Below, piece after piece: positions 6,749 to 12,469 of a stretch of 15,290 bases of DNA. The stretch spans positions 1 through 15,290 of the forward strand of contig JAFVRU010000119.1 in the NCBI GenBank assembly GCA_017504065.1. The letters are read 5' to 3'. The position numbers were made by a program, and so were the translations under genes. Source of the stretch: Clostridia bacterium. Its GTDB lineage: Bacteria > Bacillota > Clostridia > Christensenellales > Borkfalkiaceae. The notes beneath the pieces were generated by a model, which made no database searches, had not been told where the DNA came from, and saw only the letters and a program-made list of their open reading frames with translations. Each line of letters opens with the position of its first letter. Position 1 is the stretch's first letter.

Positions 6749-8206
6749 ATGCATTTCCATAGAAACCACGTCGCACGGAAAACGAGTCGAGATTTCACGA
6801 GCGGCAAGGTGTTAAAAAATTTGATTTTGTTTTCGATTCCGATGGCGATTGCAACGCTTTTGCAGGTGTTATTCAACGCAGCGGACGTGGCGATCGTCGG
6901 ACAGTTTGCTGGATCGAAATACCAAGCCGCCGTTGGGGGCACGTCGTCCACGGTACACCTGCTCGTCAATTTATTTATTGGAATTTCGGTCGGCGCGAAC
7001 GTTGCGATGGCGAATGCGTTCGGCGCAAAAGACGAAGCACGGAAGCACCGCGTTGTGCATAGCGCGATGGCGTTGTCCTTTGTCAGCGGAATATTCGTTT
7101 TAGCGCTCGGGATCGTTGCCAGCCGTTGGATTTTGCAGGCGATCGACGTTCCGTCCGACGTACTCGATTTGTCCGTTCTGTATTTGCGTGTCTACTTCTT
7201 GGGCGCGCCCGCGATGATGATTTATAACTTCGGAGCGTCGATTATGCGCGCGGTCGGGGAAACGAAAAAGCCCTTGTATTATCTGTTCGTCGCAGGCGTT
7301 TTGAACGTCGTCATCAATATCGTAACCGTCGTGTTTTTCGACATGCACGTCGTAGGGGTTGCGCTCGGGACGGTGATTTCGCAATATGTGTCCGCCGTTT
7401 GGGTATTGATCGATTTAATGCGCGCGAAAGGCGCTGAAAAATACAGCTTTAAAAAAACCCGTTTTTATAAACGGGAAGTAAAACATATCCTACTCATCGG
7501 CGTGCCGACAGGGGTGAGCTCCTGCATGTTTTCTTTGTCCAACGTTTTGATGCAGGCGGAAGTGAACAAATTCGGTTCGATCACGCTTGCGGGGCGGAGT
7601 ATCGGCTCGAACGTGGACATGTTTTGCGACGCGTTTGCTTCGTCGGTAGAAAAGGGCGTAGTAACGTTTGTCGGACAAAACGTTGGAGCGAAAAAGCCCG
7701 AGCGTATCAATCGAATCGTGGGGGCAGGTATGTTTGCAAGCATGTGTTTCCAAGCTTTTTACGGAACGGTAATGCTCCTGTTCGGCAAGTATGTTTGTAT
7801 GCTTTACAACCGCGATCCTGCCGTAATCGAAGAAGCCTTGAAGTGGGTTGCGTATATTTCCGCAACGCAAATTTTGATGAGTTTCATGTATATTTTCGGG
7901 GCAACGCTACGCGGCATGGGGTATTCGATTTTTCCGATGCTCATTAACCTGTTTTTCACGTGTGTAGCGCGGCTTATATATATTTGGACAATCTATCCCT
8001 TGTTCGCCGTGCAAACGATCGAGAAAATTTATATCATTTATCCGATCACGTGGATATTATCAGGCGGAGTACAAATGACTGCGTACTATTGCGTTCGGGC
8101 TTGGGAGCGTCGAAAAGCGAAAAAACGCGCGGAAGCGGTTGAAACCGCAGCAACGCAGTCCGAGTTGGAGCAGCCCGAGTTAGAGAAAGAAATCGCAGCT
8201 TCTTAA
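6749..8206 (+). CDS. MATE family multidrug/toxin efflux transporter
   Basis: The 485-residue polytopic membrane protein has about twelve hydrophobic segments in two similar halves. The N-terminal half shows MATE-typical sequence: SIPMAIATLLQVLFNAADVAIVGQ, written here in two parts as SIPMAIATLLQ and NAADVAIVGQ, followed by GISVGANVAMANAFGA. Later segments GASIMRAVGETKKPLYY and GATLRGMGYSIFP are the equivalent loops of the two halves. Family members export cationic drugs or metabolites by Na+ or H+ antiport. The substrate cannot be read from sequence. The C-terminal tail after about residue 450 is charged and cytoplasmic (RRKAKKR, then Glu-rich). AAGGAG at 6737-6742 is six bases before the ATG. 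The gene has its own promoter, and no terminator is visible before the aspartase promoter. Confidence 0.92.
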   Translation: MHFHRNHVARKTSRDFTSGKVLKNLILFSIPMAIATLLQVLFNAADVAIVGQFAGSKYQAAVGGTSSTVHLLVNLFIGISVGANVAMANAFGAKDEARKHRVVHSAMALSFVSGIFVLALGIVASRWILQAIDVPSDVLDLSVLYLRVYFLGAPAMMIYNFGASIMRAVGETKKPLYYLFVAGVLNVVINIVTVVFFDMHVVGVALGTVISQYVSAVWVLIDLMRAKGAEKYSFKKTRFYKREVKHILLIGVPTGVSSCMFSLSNVLMQAEVNKFGSITLAGRSIGSNVDMFCDAFASSVEKGVVTFVGQNVGAKKPERINRIVGAGMFASMCFQAFYGTVMLLFGKYVCMLYNRDPAVIEEALKWVAYISATQILMSFMYIFGATLRGMGYSIFPMLINLFFTCVARLIYIWTIYPLFAVQTIEKIYIIYPITWILSGGVQMTAYYCVRAWERRKAKKRAEAVETAATQSELEQPELEKEIAAS

Positions 8207-8225
8207 AAAAATTTCGTTCGTAGTG

Positions 8226-8254
8226 TTGATTATCTTTGAAAACTGTGTTATAAT
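8226..8254 (+). promoter_or_regulatory. Sigma-A promoter with extended -10 for the aspartase gene
   Basis: TTGATT (8226-8231) is followed after 17 bases by TATAAT (8249-8254), preceded by TGT (an extended -10). Transcription would start near 8261, so any coding start before 8280 is excluded. Confidence 0.88.
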
Positions 8255-8279
8255 CAAAGAAGGGAAGGAGAATTCGGCT

Positions 8280-9659
8280 ATGAAACAATATAGAACGGAA
8301 TACGATTCGCTTGGGGAAAAGGAAATTCCGATCCAAGCATACTACGGCGTGCAGACTTTGCGGGCTTATGAGAATTTCAAGATCAGCGGACGGAAAACGC
8401 ACAAGGAAATGATCCGCGCGATCGTGGAGATTAAAAAAGCCGCGGCGTTGACGAATGCGGCGGCGGGCGTGCTCGATAGCGAGAAAGCGGAAGCCGTTGC
8501 AAAGGCTTGCGACGAAATTCTCGCAGGCGGATATTTCAAGGACTTTATCGTGGACGCGATCCAAGGCGGCGCGGGTACGTCTTTGAATATGAACGCAAAC
8601 GAAGTGATTGCAAACCGCGCGATCGAACTGCTCGGCGGGGAAAAAGGGGATTATACGATCGTACACCCCAACGACCACGTGAATTGCGGACAATCCACCA
8701 ACGACGCGTATCCGAGCGCGGGCAAAATCGCTTTGATCCGTATGCTGAAAAAGGCGATCGGAGCGTTGGAAACGTTCCGCGACGCGTTGACGGAAAAGAG
8801 TAAGGAATTTAAAAACGTAATCAAAATGGGCAGAACGCAACTCCAAGACGCCGTCCCCGTGAGTTTCGGGCAGTCGTTCGGCGCGTACGCTTCTGCCGTT
8901 ACGCGGGATATCGCGCGTTTCGAAAAAGCGATTGGCGCGCTTTCGGTGCTGAACATGGGCGGTACGGCGATCGGGACGGGGCTCAACGCCGACGCGTATT
9001 ACTTAAAGAATATCGTTCCGACGCTTTGCGACGTAACGGGGCTTTCGCTGACGCAGGCGGAAGACTTGATCGACGCAACGCAGAATTTGGACTGTTTCGT
9101 GTACGTATCGGGGATCGTCAAAGCTTGTGCTACAACGCTGTCGAAAATCGCCAACGATTTGCGGTTGATGTCGTCTGGACCGAGAACGGGGTTTGCGGAA
9201 GTCAATTTGCCCCCCAAACAAAACGGGTCGTCGATTATGCCCGGGAAAATCAATCCCGTCATTCCCGAAGTCGTCAATCAGATTGCGTTTCGGATCATGG
9301 GCAACGACGTAACGGTAACGCACGTTGCGGAAGCGGGACAGTTGGAGCTCAACGCGTTCGAACCGATCGCATTCTACGCGCTGTTCGAGTCGTTGGAGAT
9401 CCTGCATAACGGGGTGAATACGTTCAGGCGGGATTGTATCGAAGGCTTGACGGTCAACGCGGAAGTTTGTGAAGAAGAAGTGGAGCGGAGTATCGGGGTA
9501 GTAACCGCGCTGTGCCCGCATTTAGGGTACGCAAGGGCGGCGGCGATCGCCAAACGGGCGTTGAAAGAAAAACGCAACGTACGGGAAATTTTGGCGGAAG
9601 AAGAAGGCTTGGATGAAAAGAAGCTGGGCGAATTACTCAATCCGTACGCGATGATTTAA
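8280..9659 (+). CDS. aspA: Aspartate ammonia-lyase (aspartase)
   Basis: The 459-residue enzyme converts L-aspartate to fumarate and ammonia in the cytosol. It belongs to the fumarase/aspartase superfamily and reads closely like Bacillus aspartase. Shared segments include YYGVQTLRAYENF, IQGGAGTSLNMNANEV, a GQSTND loop, KMGRTQLQDAVP, and the SS-loop signature NGSSIMPGKINPV with catalytic Ser318. ASN-rich substrate contacts and NPVIPEVVNQ favour aspartase over fumarase. The start is the ATG at 8280, with AAGGAG at 8265-8270. An upstream in-frame TTG at 8223 lies before the promoter -10 and cannot be used. The gene is monocistronic, with a strong promoter of its own. No clear terminator of its own is visible; the convergent aldolase terminator may serve both. 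The likely role is aspartate catabolism or anaerobic fumarate supply (inference). Confidence 0.95.
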   Translation: MKQYRTEYDSLGEKEIPIQAYYGVQTLRAYENFKISGRKTHKEMIRAIVEIKKAAALTNAAAGVLDSEKAEAVAKACDEILAGGYFKDFIVDAIQGGAGTSLNMNANEVIANRAIELLGGEKGDYTIVHPNDHVNCGQSTNDAYPSAGKIALIRMLKKAIGALETFRDALTEKSKEFKNVIKMGRTQLQDAVPVSFGQSFGAYASAVTRDIARFEKAIGALSVLNMGGTAIGTGLNADAYYLKNIVPTLCDVTGLSLTQAEDLIDATQNLDCFVYVSGIVKACATTLSKIANDLRLMSSGPRTGFAEVNLPPKQNGSSIMPGKINPVIPEVVNQIAFRIMGNDVTVTHVAEAGQLELNAFEPIAFYALFESLEILHNGVNTFRRDCIEGLTVNAEVCEEEVERSIGVVTALCPHLGYARAAAIAKRALKEKRNVREILAEEEGLDEKKLGELLNPYAMI

Positions 9660-9728
9660 AACCGACGGGCTTTATCGGAGCGTATATAAATCGAAAAAAC
9701 GAATAGAAACAATCGAAAAAAATCGGAC

Positions 9729-9763
9729 AAAAAAACCGCTCCGCGATATTTCGCGGAGCGGTT
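9729..9763 (-). terminator. Intrinsic terminator of the aldolase gene
   Basis: A perfect 12-bp stem (9734-9745 with 9752-9763) has a 6-base loop. On the - strand it is followed by seven Ts (complement of 9729-9735). On the + strand no T-tract follows directly, so it is mainly a - strand terminator, though the hairpin may also slow transcripts arriving from the aspartase gene. Confidence 0.9.
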
Positions 9764-9775
9764 GAAGTTTTCTTC

Positions 9776-10714
9776 TTAGAATGCTTTGCCTGCCGAGCCG
9801 AGCACGTTGACGATCTTGTGTTTTACCATTTCTTTCATCATTGCGCGCGCGTCGCCAAGGTATTGACGGGGGTCGAAATGACCGGGGAAATCGCTGTAAT
9901 GCTTGCGGATCGCCGCCGTGAACGCTACGCGAAGGTCAGAGTCGATATTGATCTTACAAACCGCCATTTGCGCCGCTTTGCGGAGTTCGGATTCGGGAAT
10001 CCCGATCGCGTTGGGCATTTCGCCGCCGTATTGGTTGACGATTGCGACTTTGTCTTGGGGAACGGACGAAGCGCCGTGCAAGACGATGGGGAAGTTGGGC
10101 AATCTCTTGCCGATTTCTTCCAAGATATCCAAACGGAGTTTGGGATCTTGACCGGGCTTGAACTTGTAAGCGCCGTGGCTTGTCCCGATTGCAATCGCAA
10201 GGGAGTCGATTCCCGTACGAGCCGCAAATTCTTCTACTTCGTCAGGGGAAGTAAATTGCGCGTCCGCTGCGTCTACGTTTACGTCGTCTTCGATCCCTGC
10301 GAGCTTACCGAGTTCGGCTTCGACAACGACGCCGTGGTCGTGCGCGTATTCTACGACTTTTTTCGTGATCGCGATATTTTCTTCCCAAGGATGTGACGAA
10401 GCGTCGATCATAACGGAAGTAAAGCCGCCGTCGATAGAAGCTTTGCAGATTTCGAAATCCGCGCCGTGGTCAAGGTGCATCGCGATAGGAATGTCCGTCG
10501 TTTCTACCGCAGCTTGAACGAGATGTTTCAAGTATACGGGGTTCGCGTATTTTCTCGCGCCTGCGGAAACTTGCAAAATCACGGGGGATTTTTCTTCGTT
10601 TGCCGCTTCTACGATCGCTTGGATCATTTCCATGTTGTTCACGTTAAAAGCGCCGATTGCGTATTTTTCCGTGTAAGCTCTTTTAAACATTTCAGTAGTG
10701 GTTACTAAAGGCAT
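9776..10714 (-). CDS. fba: Class II fructose-1,6-bisphosphate aldolase
   Basis: The 312-residue glycolytic and gluconeogenic enzyme cleaves fructose-1,6-bisphosphate to dihydroxyacetone phosphate and glyceraldehyde-3-phosphate using Zn2+. Visible class II features are the N-terminal YAIGAFNVNNMEM, HLDHG with catalytic Asp82 and zinc ligand His83, and VEAELG with Glu134. GTSHGAYKF supplies zinc ligand His180, and VLHGASS supplies His213 and phosphate-loop residues. The HGASS loop with its downstream insertion is the longer class IIB variant, consistent with a length above the 285 residues of Bacillus FbaA. Tagatose-bisphosphate aldolases are relatives, but nothing nearby points to that pathway. 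GGAGGA (complement of 10724-10729) lies nine bases before the ATG. The gene is monocistronic, with a promoter and terminator of its own, and convergent with aspA. Confidence 0.95.
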   Translation of the reverse strand: MPLVTTTEMFKRAYTEKYAIGAFNVNNMEMIQAIVEAANEEKSPVILQVSAGARKYANPVYLKHLVQAAVETTDIPIAMHLDHGADFEICKASIDGGFTSVMIDASSHPWEENIAITKKVVEYAHDHGVVVEAELGKLAGIEDDVNVDAADAQFTSPDEVEEFAARTGIDSLAIAIGTSHGAYKFKPGQDPKLRLDILEEIGKRLPNFPIVLHGASSVPQDKVAIVNQYGGEMPNAIGIPESELRKAAQMAVCKINIDSDLRVAFTAAIRKHYSDFPGHFDPRQYLGDARAMMKEMVKHKIVNVLGSAGKAF

Positions 10715-10756
10715 AATGGGTTGTCCTCCAAATTTAACTTTTTTTCAGCCGAGAAT

Positions 10757-10785
10757 ATTATACTCCATTTTTCCTGAAAAAGCAA
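10757..10785 (-). promoter_or_regulatory. Sigma-A promoter of the aldolase gene
   Basis: Read on the - strand, TTGCTT (complement of 10780-10785) and TATAAT (complement of 10757-10762) are 17 bases apart. Transcription would start near 10750, about 36 bases before the ATG. Confidence 0.8.
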
Positions 10786-10952
10786 TTAAAAGAAGCGGCT
10801 AATCAAAAAAACCTTTGTCCTTTTCCGATTTTTCCGAGCGGCTACATTATTATATATATACGCGTAGGGGAGTAGGGAGCGGGCGGAAAAAGGGAAAAAC
10901 AAAAAAAAATTAAAAATTTTAAAAAAAGTTGAAAAATCCGTCGCAAAACAGC
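10786..10952. other. AT-rich divergent intergenic region between fba and rplM
   Basis: No gene is supported. The stretch is strongly A/T-rich, with homopolymer A runs at 10900-10928 and an alternating TA run near 10851-10860. GCGGCTA occurs twice (near 10795 and 10839). The long A tract just upstream of the rplM promoter could act as an UP-like element. An open frame on the - strand here encodes only low-complexity Phe/Lys-rich sequence and is not a gene. Confidence 0.5.
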
Positions 10953-10981
10953 TTGACTTAAATTTCGTTTCATAATACAAT
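10953..10981 (+). promoter_or_regulatory. Sigma-A promoter of the rplM-rpsI operon
   Basis: TTGACT (10953-10958) and TACAAT (10976-10981) are exactly 17 bases apart, behind long A tracts that may raise strength. Transcription would start near 10988, giving a leader of about 128 bases before rplM. Confidence 0.85.
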
Positions 10982-10987
10982 AAATAA

Positions 10988-11115
10988 GCAAGTTGCGGGA
11001 AGTGCTTGAAAATACCGTTTTTCCCCGTTAGTTGAACGGATTTGAAAGGACGAACTTCAAATTGCGAAAGTATTCATAAAAAAGAAAAATCTACGGAAAG
11101 AAGGAGTAACATATT
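10988..11115 (+). promoter_or_regulatory. Structured 5' leader of rplM (L13-leader-like)
   Basis: Three helices can be drawn in the leader. The closing stem is AATAC (11011-11015) with GTATT (11070-11074). One inner hairpin is CCGTT/AACGG (11025-11029 and 11035-11039) with a 5-base loop. The second is ATTTGAA/TTCAAAT (11040-11046 and 11056-11062) with a 9-base loop. The inner hairpins abut and could stack coaxially. Low-GC Gram-positives are known to carry an L13 ribosomal-protein leader RNA at this position, thought to serve autoregulation by L13. Assignment to that family rests on position and fold, not on a search. Confidence 0.6.
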
Positions 11116-11547
11116 ATGAAAACCTACATGGCGCACGCCGAAACGGTTGAAAGAAAATGGTACGTCGTGGATGCGGCGGGCGTTCCCCTTGGTCGTCTTG
11201 CGAGCCGCGTTGCTTCCGTGCTTCGCGGAAAGAACAAACCGACGTTTACCCCCAACGTGGACACCGGCGATTTCGTAATCGTAATCAACACCGATCAAGC
11301 GGTGCTTACCGGGAAGAAGTTGGAAAATAAATTCTACAGATATCACACGGGCTACATCGGCGGCTTGAAAGAAATTTCTTACAAGAAAATGATGGCGGAA
11401 AAGAGCGACCTTGCCGTGTACGAAGCGGTAAAAGGGATGTTGCCCAAGAACAGCCTTGGTAGAGCGATGCTGAAAAAGCTGAAGGTCTACAAGGGTGCGG
11501 ATCATAACCACGCGGCGCAAAAGCCCGAAGTGCTGAAATTGGACTAA
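11116..11547 (+). CDS. rplM: 50S ribosomal protein L13
   Basis: The 143-residue protein has the length and order of L13. The N-terminal ERKWYVVDAAGVPLGRLAS is the core strand-helix of the family, followed by GKNKPTFTPNVDTGDFVIV, TGKKLENKFYRYHTGY and MLPKNSLGRAMLKKLKVYKG. L13 is an early assembly protein of the large subunit and binds 23S rRNA. AAGGAG at 11101-11106 lies nine bases before the ATG. The gene precedes rpsI by 15 bases, the conserved bacterial pairing. Expression probably depends on the upstream promoter and structured leader. Confidence 0.98.
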   Translation: MKTYMAHAETVERKWYVVDAAGVPLGRLASRVASVLRGKNKPTFTPNVDTGDFVIVINTDQAVLTGKKLENKFYRYHTGYIGGLKEISYKKMMAEKSDLAVYEAVKGMLPKNSLGRAMLKKLKVYKGADHNHAAQKPEVLKLD

Positions 11548-11562
11548 GGAGAGGAGTGAATT

Positions 11563-11982
11563 ATGGCTAAAGCTAAAGCAAATGTTAAAAAGAAGCTTCA
11601 ATTCTGGGGCACGGGCAGAAGAAAGAAAGCAATCGCCCGCGTTCGTCTTATTCCCGGCGGCAACGGTACGATCGTGATCAACGACCGTACGTTTGAAGAT
11701 TATTTCCCGCAAGGCACGCTTCAATATATCGTGAAGCAACCCCTTGTAGCGGTAGCAGCGGAAACCAAGTACGACATTTTCGTAAACGTTATCGGCGGCG
11801 GTTATACCGGTCAAGCAGGGGCGATCCGTCTCGGCGTTGCTCGCGCGTTGCTCGAAGCGGAAGAAAACAGCCGTCCTACGTTGAAGGCTGCAGGCTTCCT
11901 TACGAGAGACCCTAGAGCCAAGGAAAGAAAGAAGTACGGCTTGAAGAAAGCTCGTCGCGCTCCGCAATTCTCGAAGAGATAA
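11563..11982 (+). CDS. rpsI: 30S ribosomal protein S9
   Basis: The 139-residue protein is S9, slightly longer than the typical 130 because of a Lys-rich N-terminal extension (about residues 1-10). Diagnostic parts are WGTGRRKKAIARVRL, GNGTIVINDRTFEDYFP, GGGYTGQAGAIRLGVARAL and the basic C-terminal tail ending in FSKR, whose last residues contact P-site tRNA in the ribosome. It follows rplM after 15 bases with AGGAG at 11552-11556, so the two are co-transcribed. A strong terminator follows 39 bases after the stop. Confidence 0.98.
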   Translation: MAKAKANVKKKLQFWGTGRRKKAIARVRLIPGGNGTIVINDRTFEDYFPQGTLQYIVKQPLVAVAAETKYDIFVNVIGGGYTGQAGAIRLGVARALLEAEENSRPTLKAAGFLTRDPRAKERKKYGLKKARRAPQFSKR

Positions 11983-12021
11983 TCTATCAGAGAACGTTAC
12001 GGCGAACACAACGAAAAATTT

Positions 12022-12055
12022 CGGTATTGCAGCAATGCAATACCGTTATTTTTTT
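12022..12055 (+). terminator. Intrinsic terminator of rplM-rpsI, possibly bidirectional
   Basis: A perfect 10-bp stem (CGGTATTGCA 12022-12031, TGCAATACCG 12036-12045) has the GNRA tetraloop GCAA. The T-rich run is at 12046-12055. On the - strand the hairpin is followed by AAATTTTT, a weaker T-tract. The possible - strand gene at 12046-12267 ends exactly at the hairpin edge. Confidence 0.92.
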
Positions 12056-12267
12056 CGTAAGTTTTTTGCTCGCGCGTCGTGCGCTTGCAAAAAGGATAGG
12101 CATGCATTTGGCGCGGCGGGTTCGTTTGTATTCGTCGGTTCAAACGTATCAGCGCTTAAGGATTCTGACTCCGACGGCGGTGCGGACGGGGGAGTAAACG
12201 GCTCGCTTGCGGTGTTTTGCGCAAGCAATCTTTCTAAAAAATGGAACAATCCGAAGGGTTCAGCCAT
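12046..12267 (-). CDS. Possible small protein of unknown function, convergent with rpsI
   Basis: The 73-residue frame starts MAEPFGLFHFLERLLAQ, continues with a Pro/Ser/Glu-rich linker (about 25-50) and ends in a basic helix, SFLQAHDARAKNLRKK. I do not recognise a family. Support for coding: GGAG (complement of 12275-12278) is seven bases before the ATG, the stop codon abuts the terminator hairpin, and the amphipathic ends with a polar linker look protein-like. Against it: no good - strand promoter is visible (the best, TTTGCC and TAGATT 17 bases apart, is weak). No other gene is supported between 12056 and 12316. Confidence 0.45.
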   Translation of the reverse strand: MAEPFGLFHFLERLLAQNTASEPFTPPSAPPSESESLSADTFEPTNTNEPAAPNACLSFLQAHDARAKNLRKK

Positions 12268-12316
12268 AAAAAAACTCCAAAATCTAAAATTTTCATAGAA
12301 AACGGCAAAAAAGCGT

Positions 12317-12345
12317 TTGCTTTAATTGACGATTTGATATATAAT
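12317..12345 (+). promoter_or_regulatory. Sigma-A promoter of the lipoprotein gene
   Basis: TTGCTT (12317-12322) and TATAAT (12340-12345) are 17 bases apart, the same element pair as at the aldolase promoter. Transcription would start near 12352, giving a leader of about 118 bases. Confidence 0.75.
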
Positions 12346-12360
12346 AGAGTATGCGTTAAT

Positions 12361-12373
12361 ATTGTCGGACAAT
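12361..12373. promoter_or_regulatory. Palindromic operator candidate at the lipoprotein transcription start
   Basis: ATTGTCGGACAAT is a perfect inverted repeat of six bases around one central G, lying about 9-21 bases after the predicted transcription start. A one-base loop cannot form an RNA hairpin, so a dimeric DNA-binding repressor is the better reading. No regulator gene is adjacent. A second, shorter palindrome GTTTGACAAAC lies at 12433-12443. Confidence 0.4.
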
Positions 12374-12469
12374 GCACTCGCGCGCCGAAAATCGGTAGAA
12401 AGAAAAAAATTTTTGAAAGCTAGGGTGTGAACGTTTGACAAACTTTTATCAGGAAGGAGTCCTTACAAA

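Noticed and set aside
8223..8279. Longer aspartase N terminus starting at TTG 8223
   Set aside because: The -35 and -10 elements (8226-8254) lie inside this stretch, and AAGGAG at 8265-8270 points to the ATG at 8280. Aspartases begin near this ATG.
8046..8846. A 266-codon open frame on the - strand across the MATE end and aspartase start
   Set aside because: It spans the aspartase promoter and two well-supported + strand genes, and its composition is that of a shadow frame.
8280..9659. Fumarase (FumC) instead of aspartase
   Set aside because: The SS-loop followed by NPVIPEVVNQ and the overall similarity to Bacillus aspartase favour aspartate ammonia-lyase; FumC normally has NPTQ at that position.
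10786..10980. A 64-codon - strand frame between fba and rplM
   Set aside because: It is low-complexity Phe/Lys-rich sequence from A/T tracts and overlaps the rplM promoter.
11074..12009. A 311-codon open frame on the - strand across rplM and rpsI
   Set aside because: It lies wholly opposite two certain ribosomal genes and has a biased, non-protein-like composition.
12035..12298. An 87-codon + strand frame after rpsI
   Set aside because: It begins inside the terminator hairpin with no ribosome binding site, and the opposite-strand frame in the same place is better supported.
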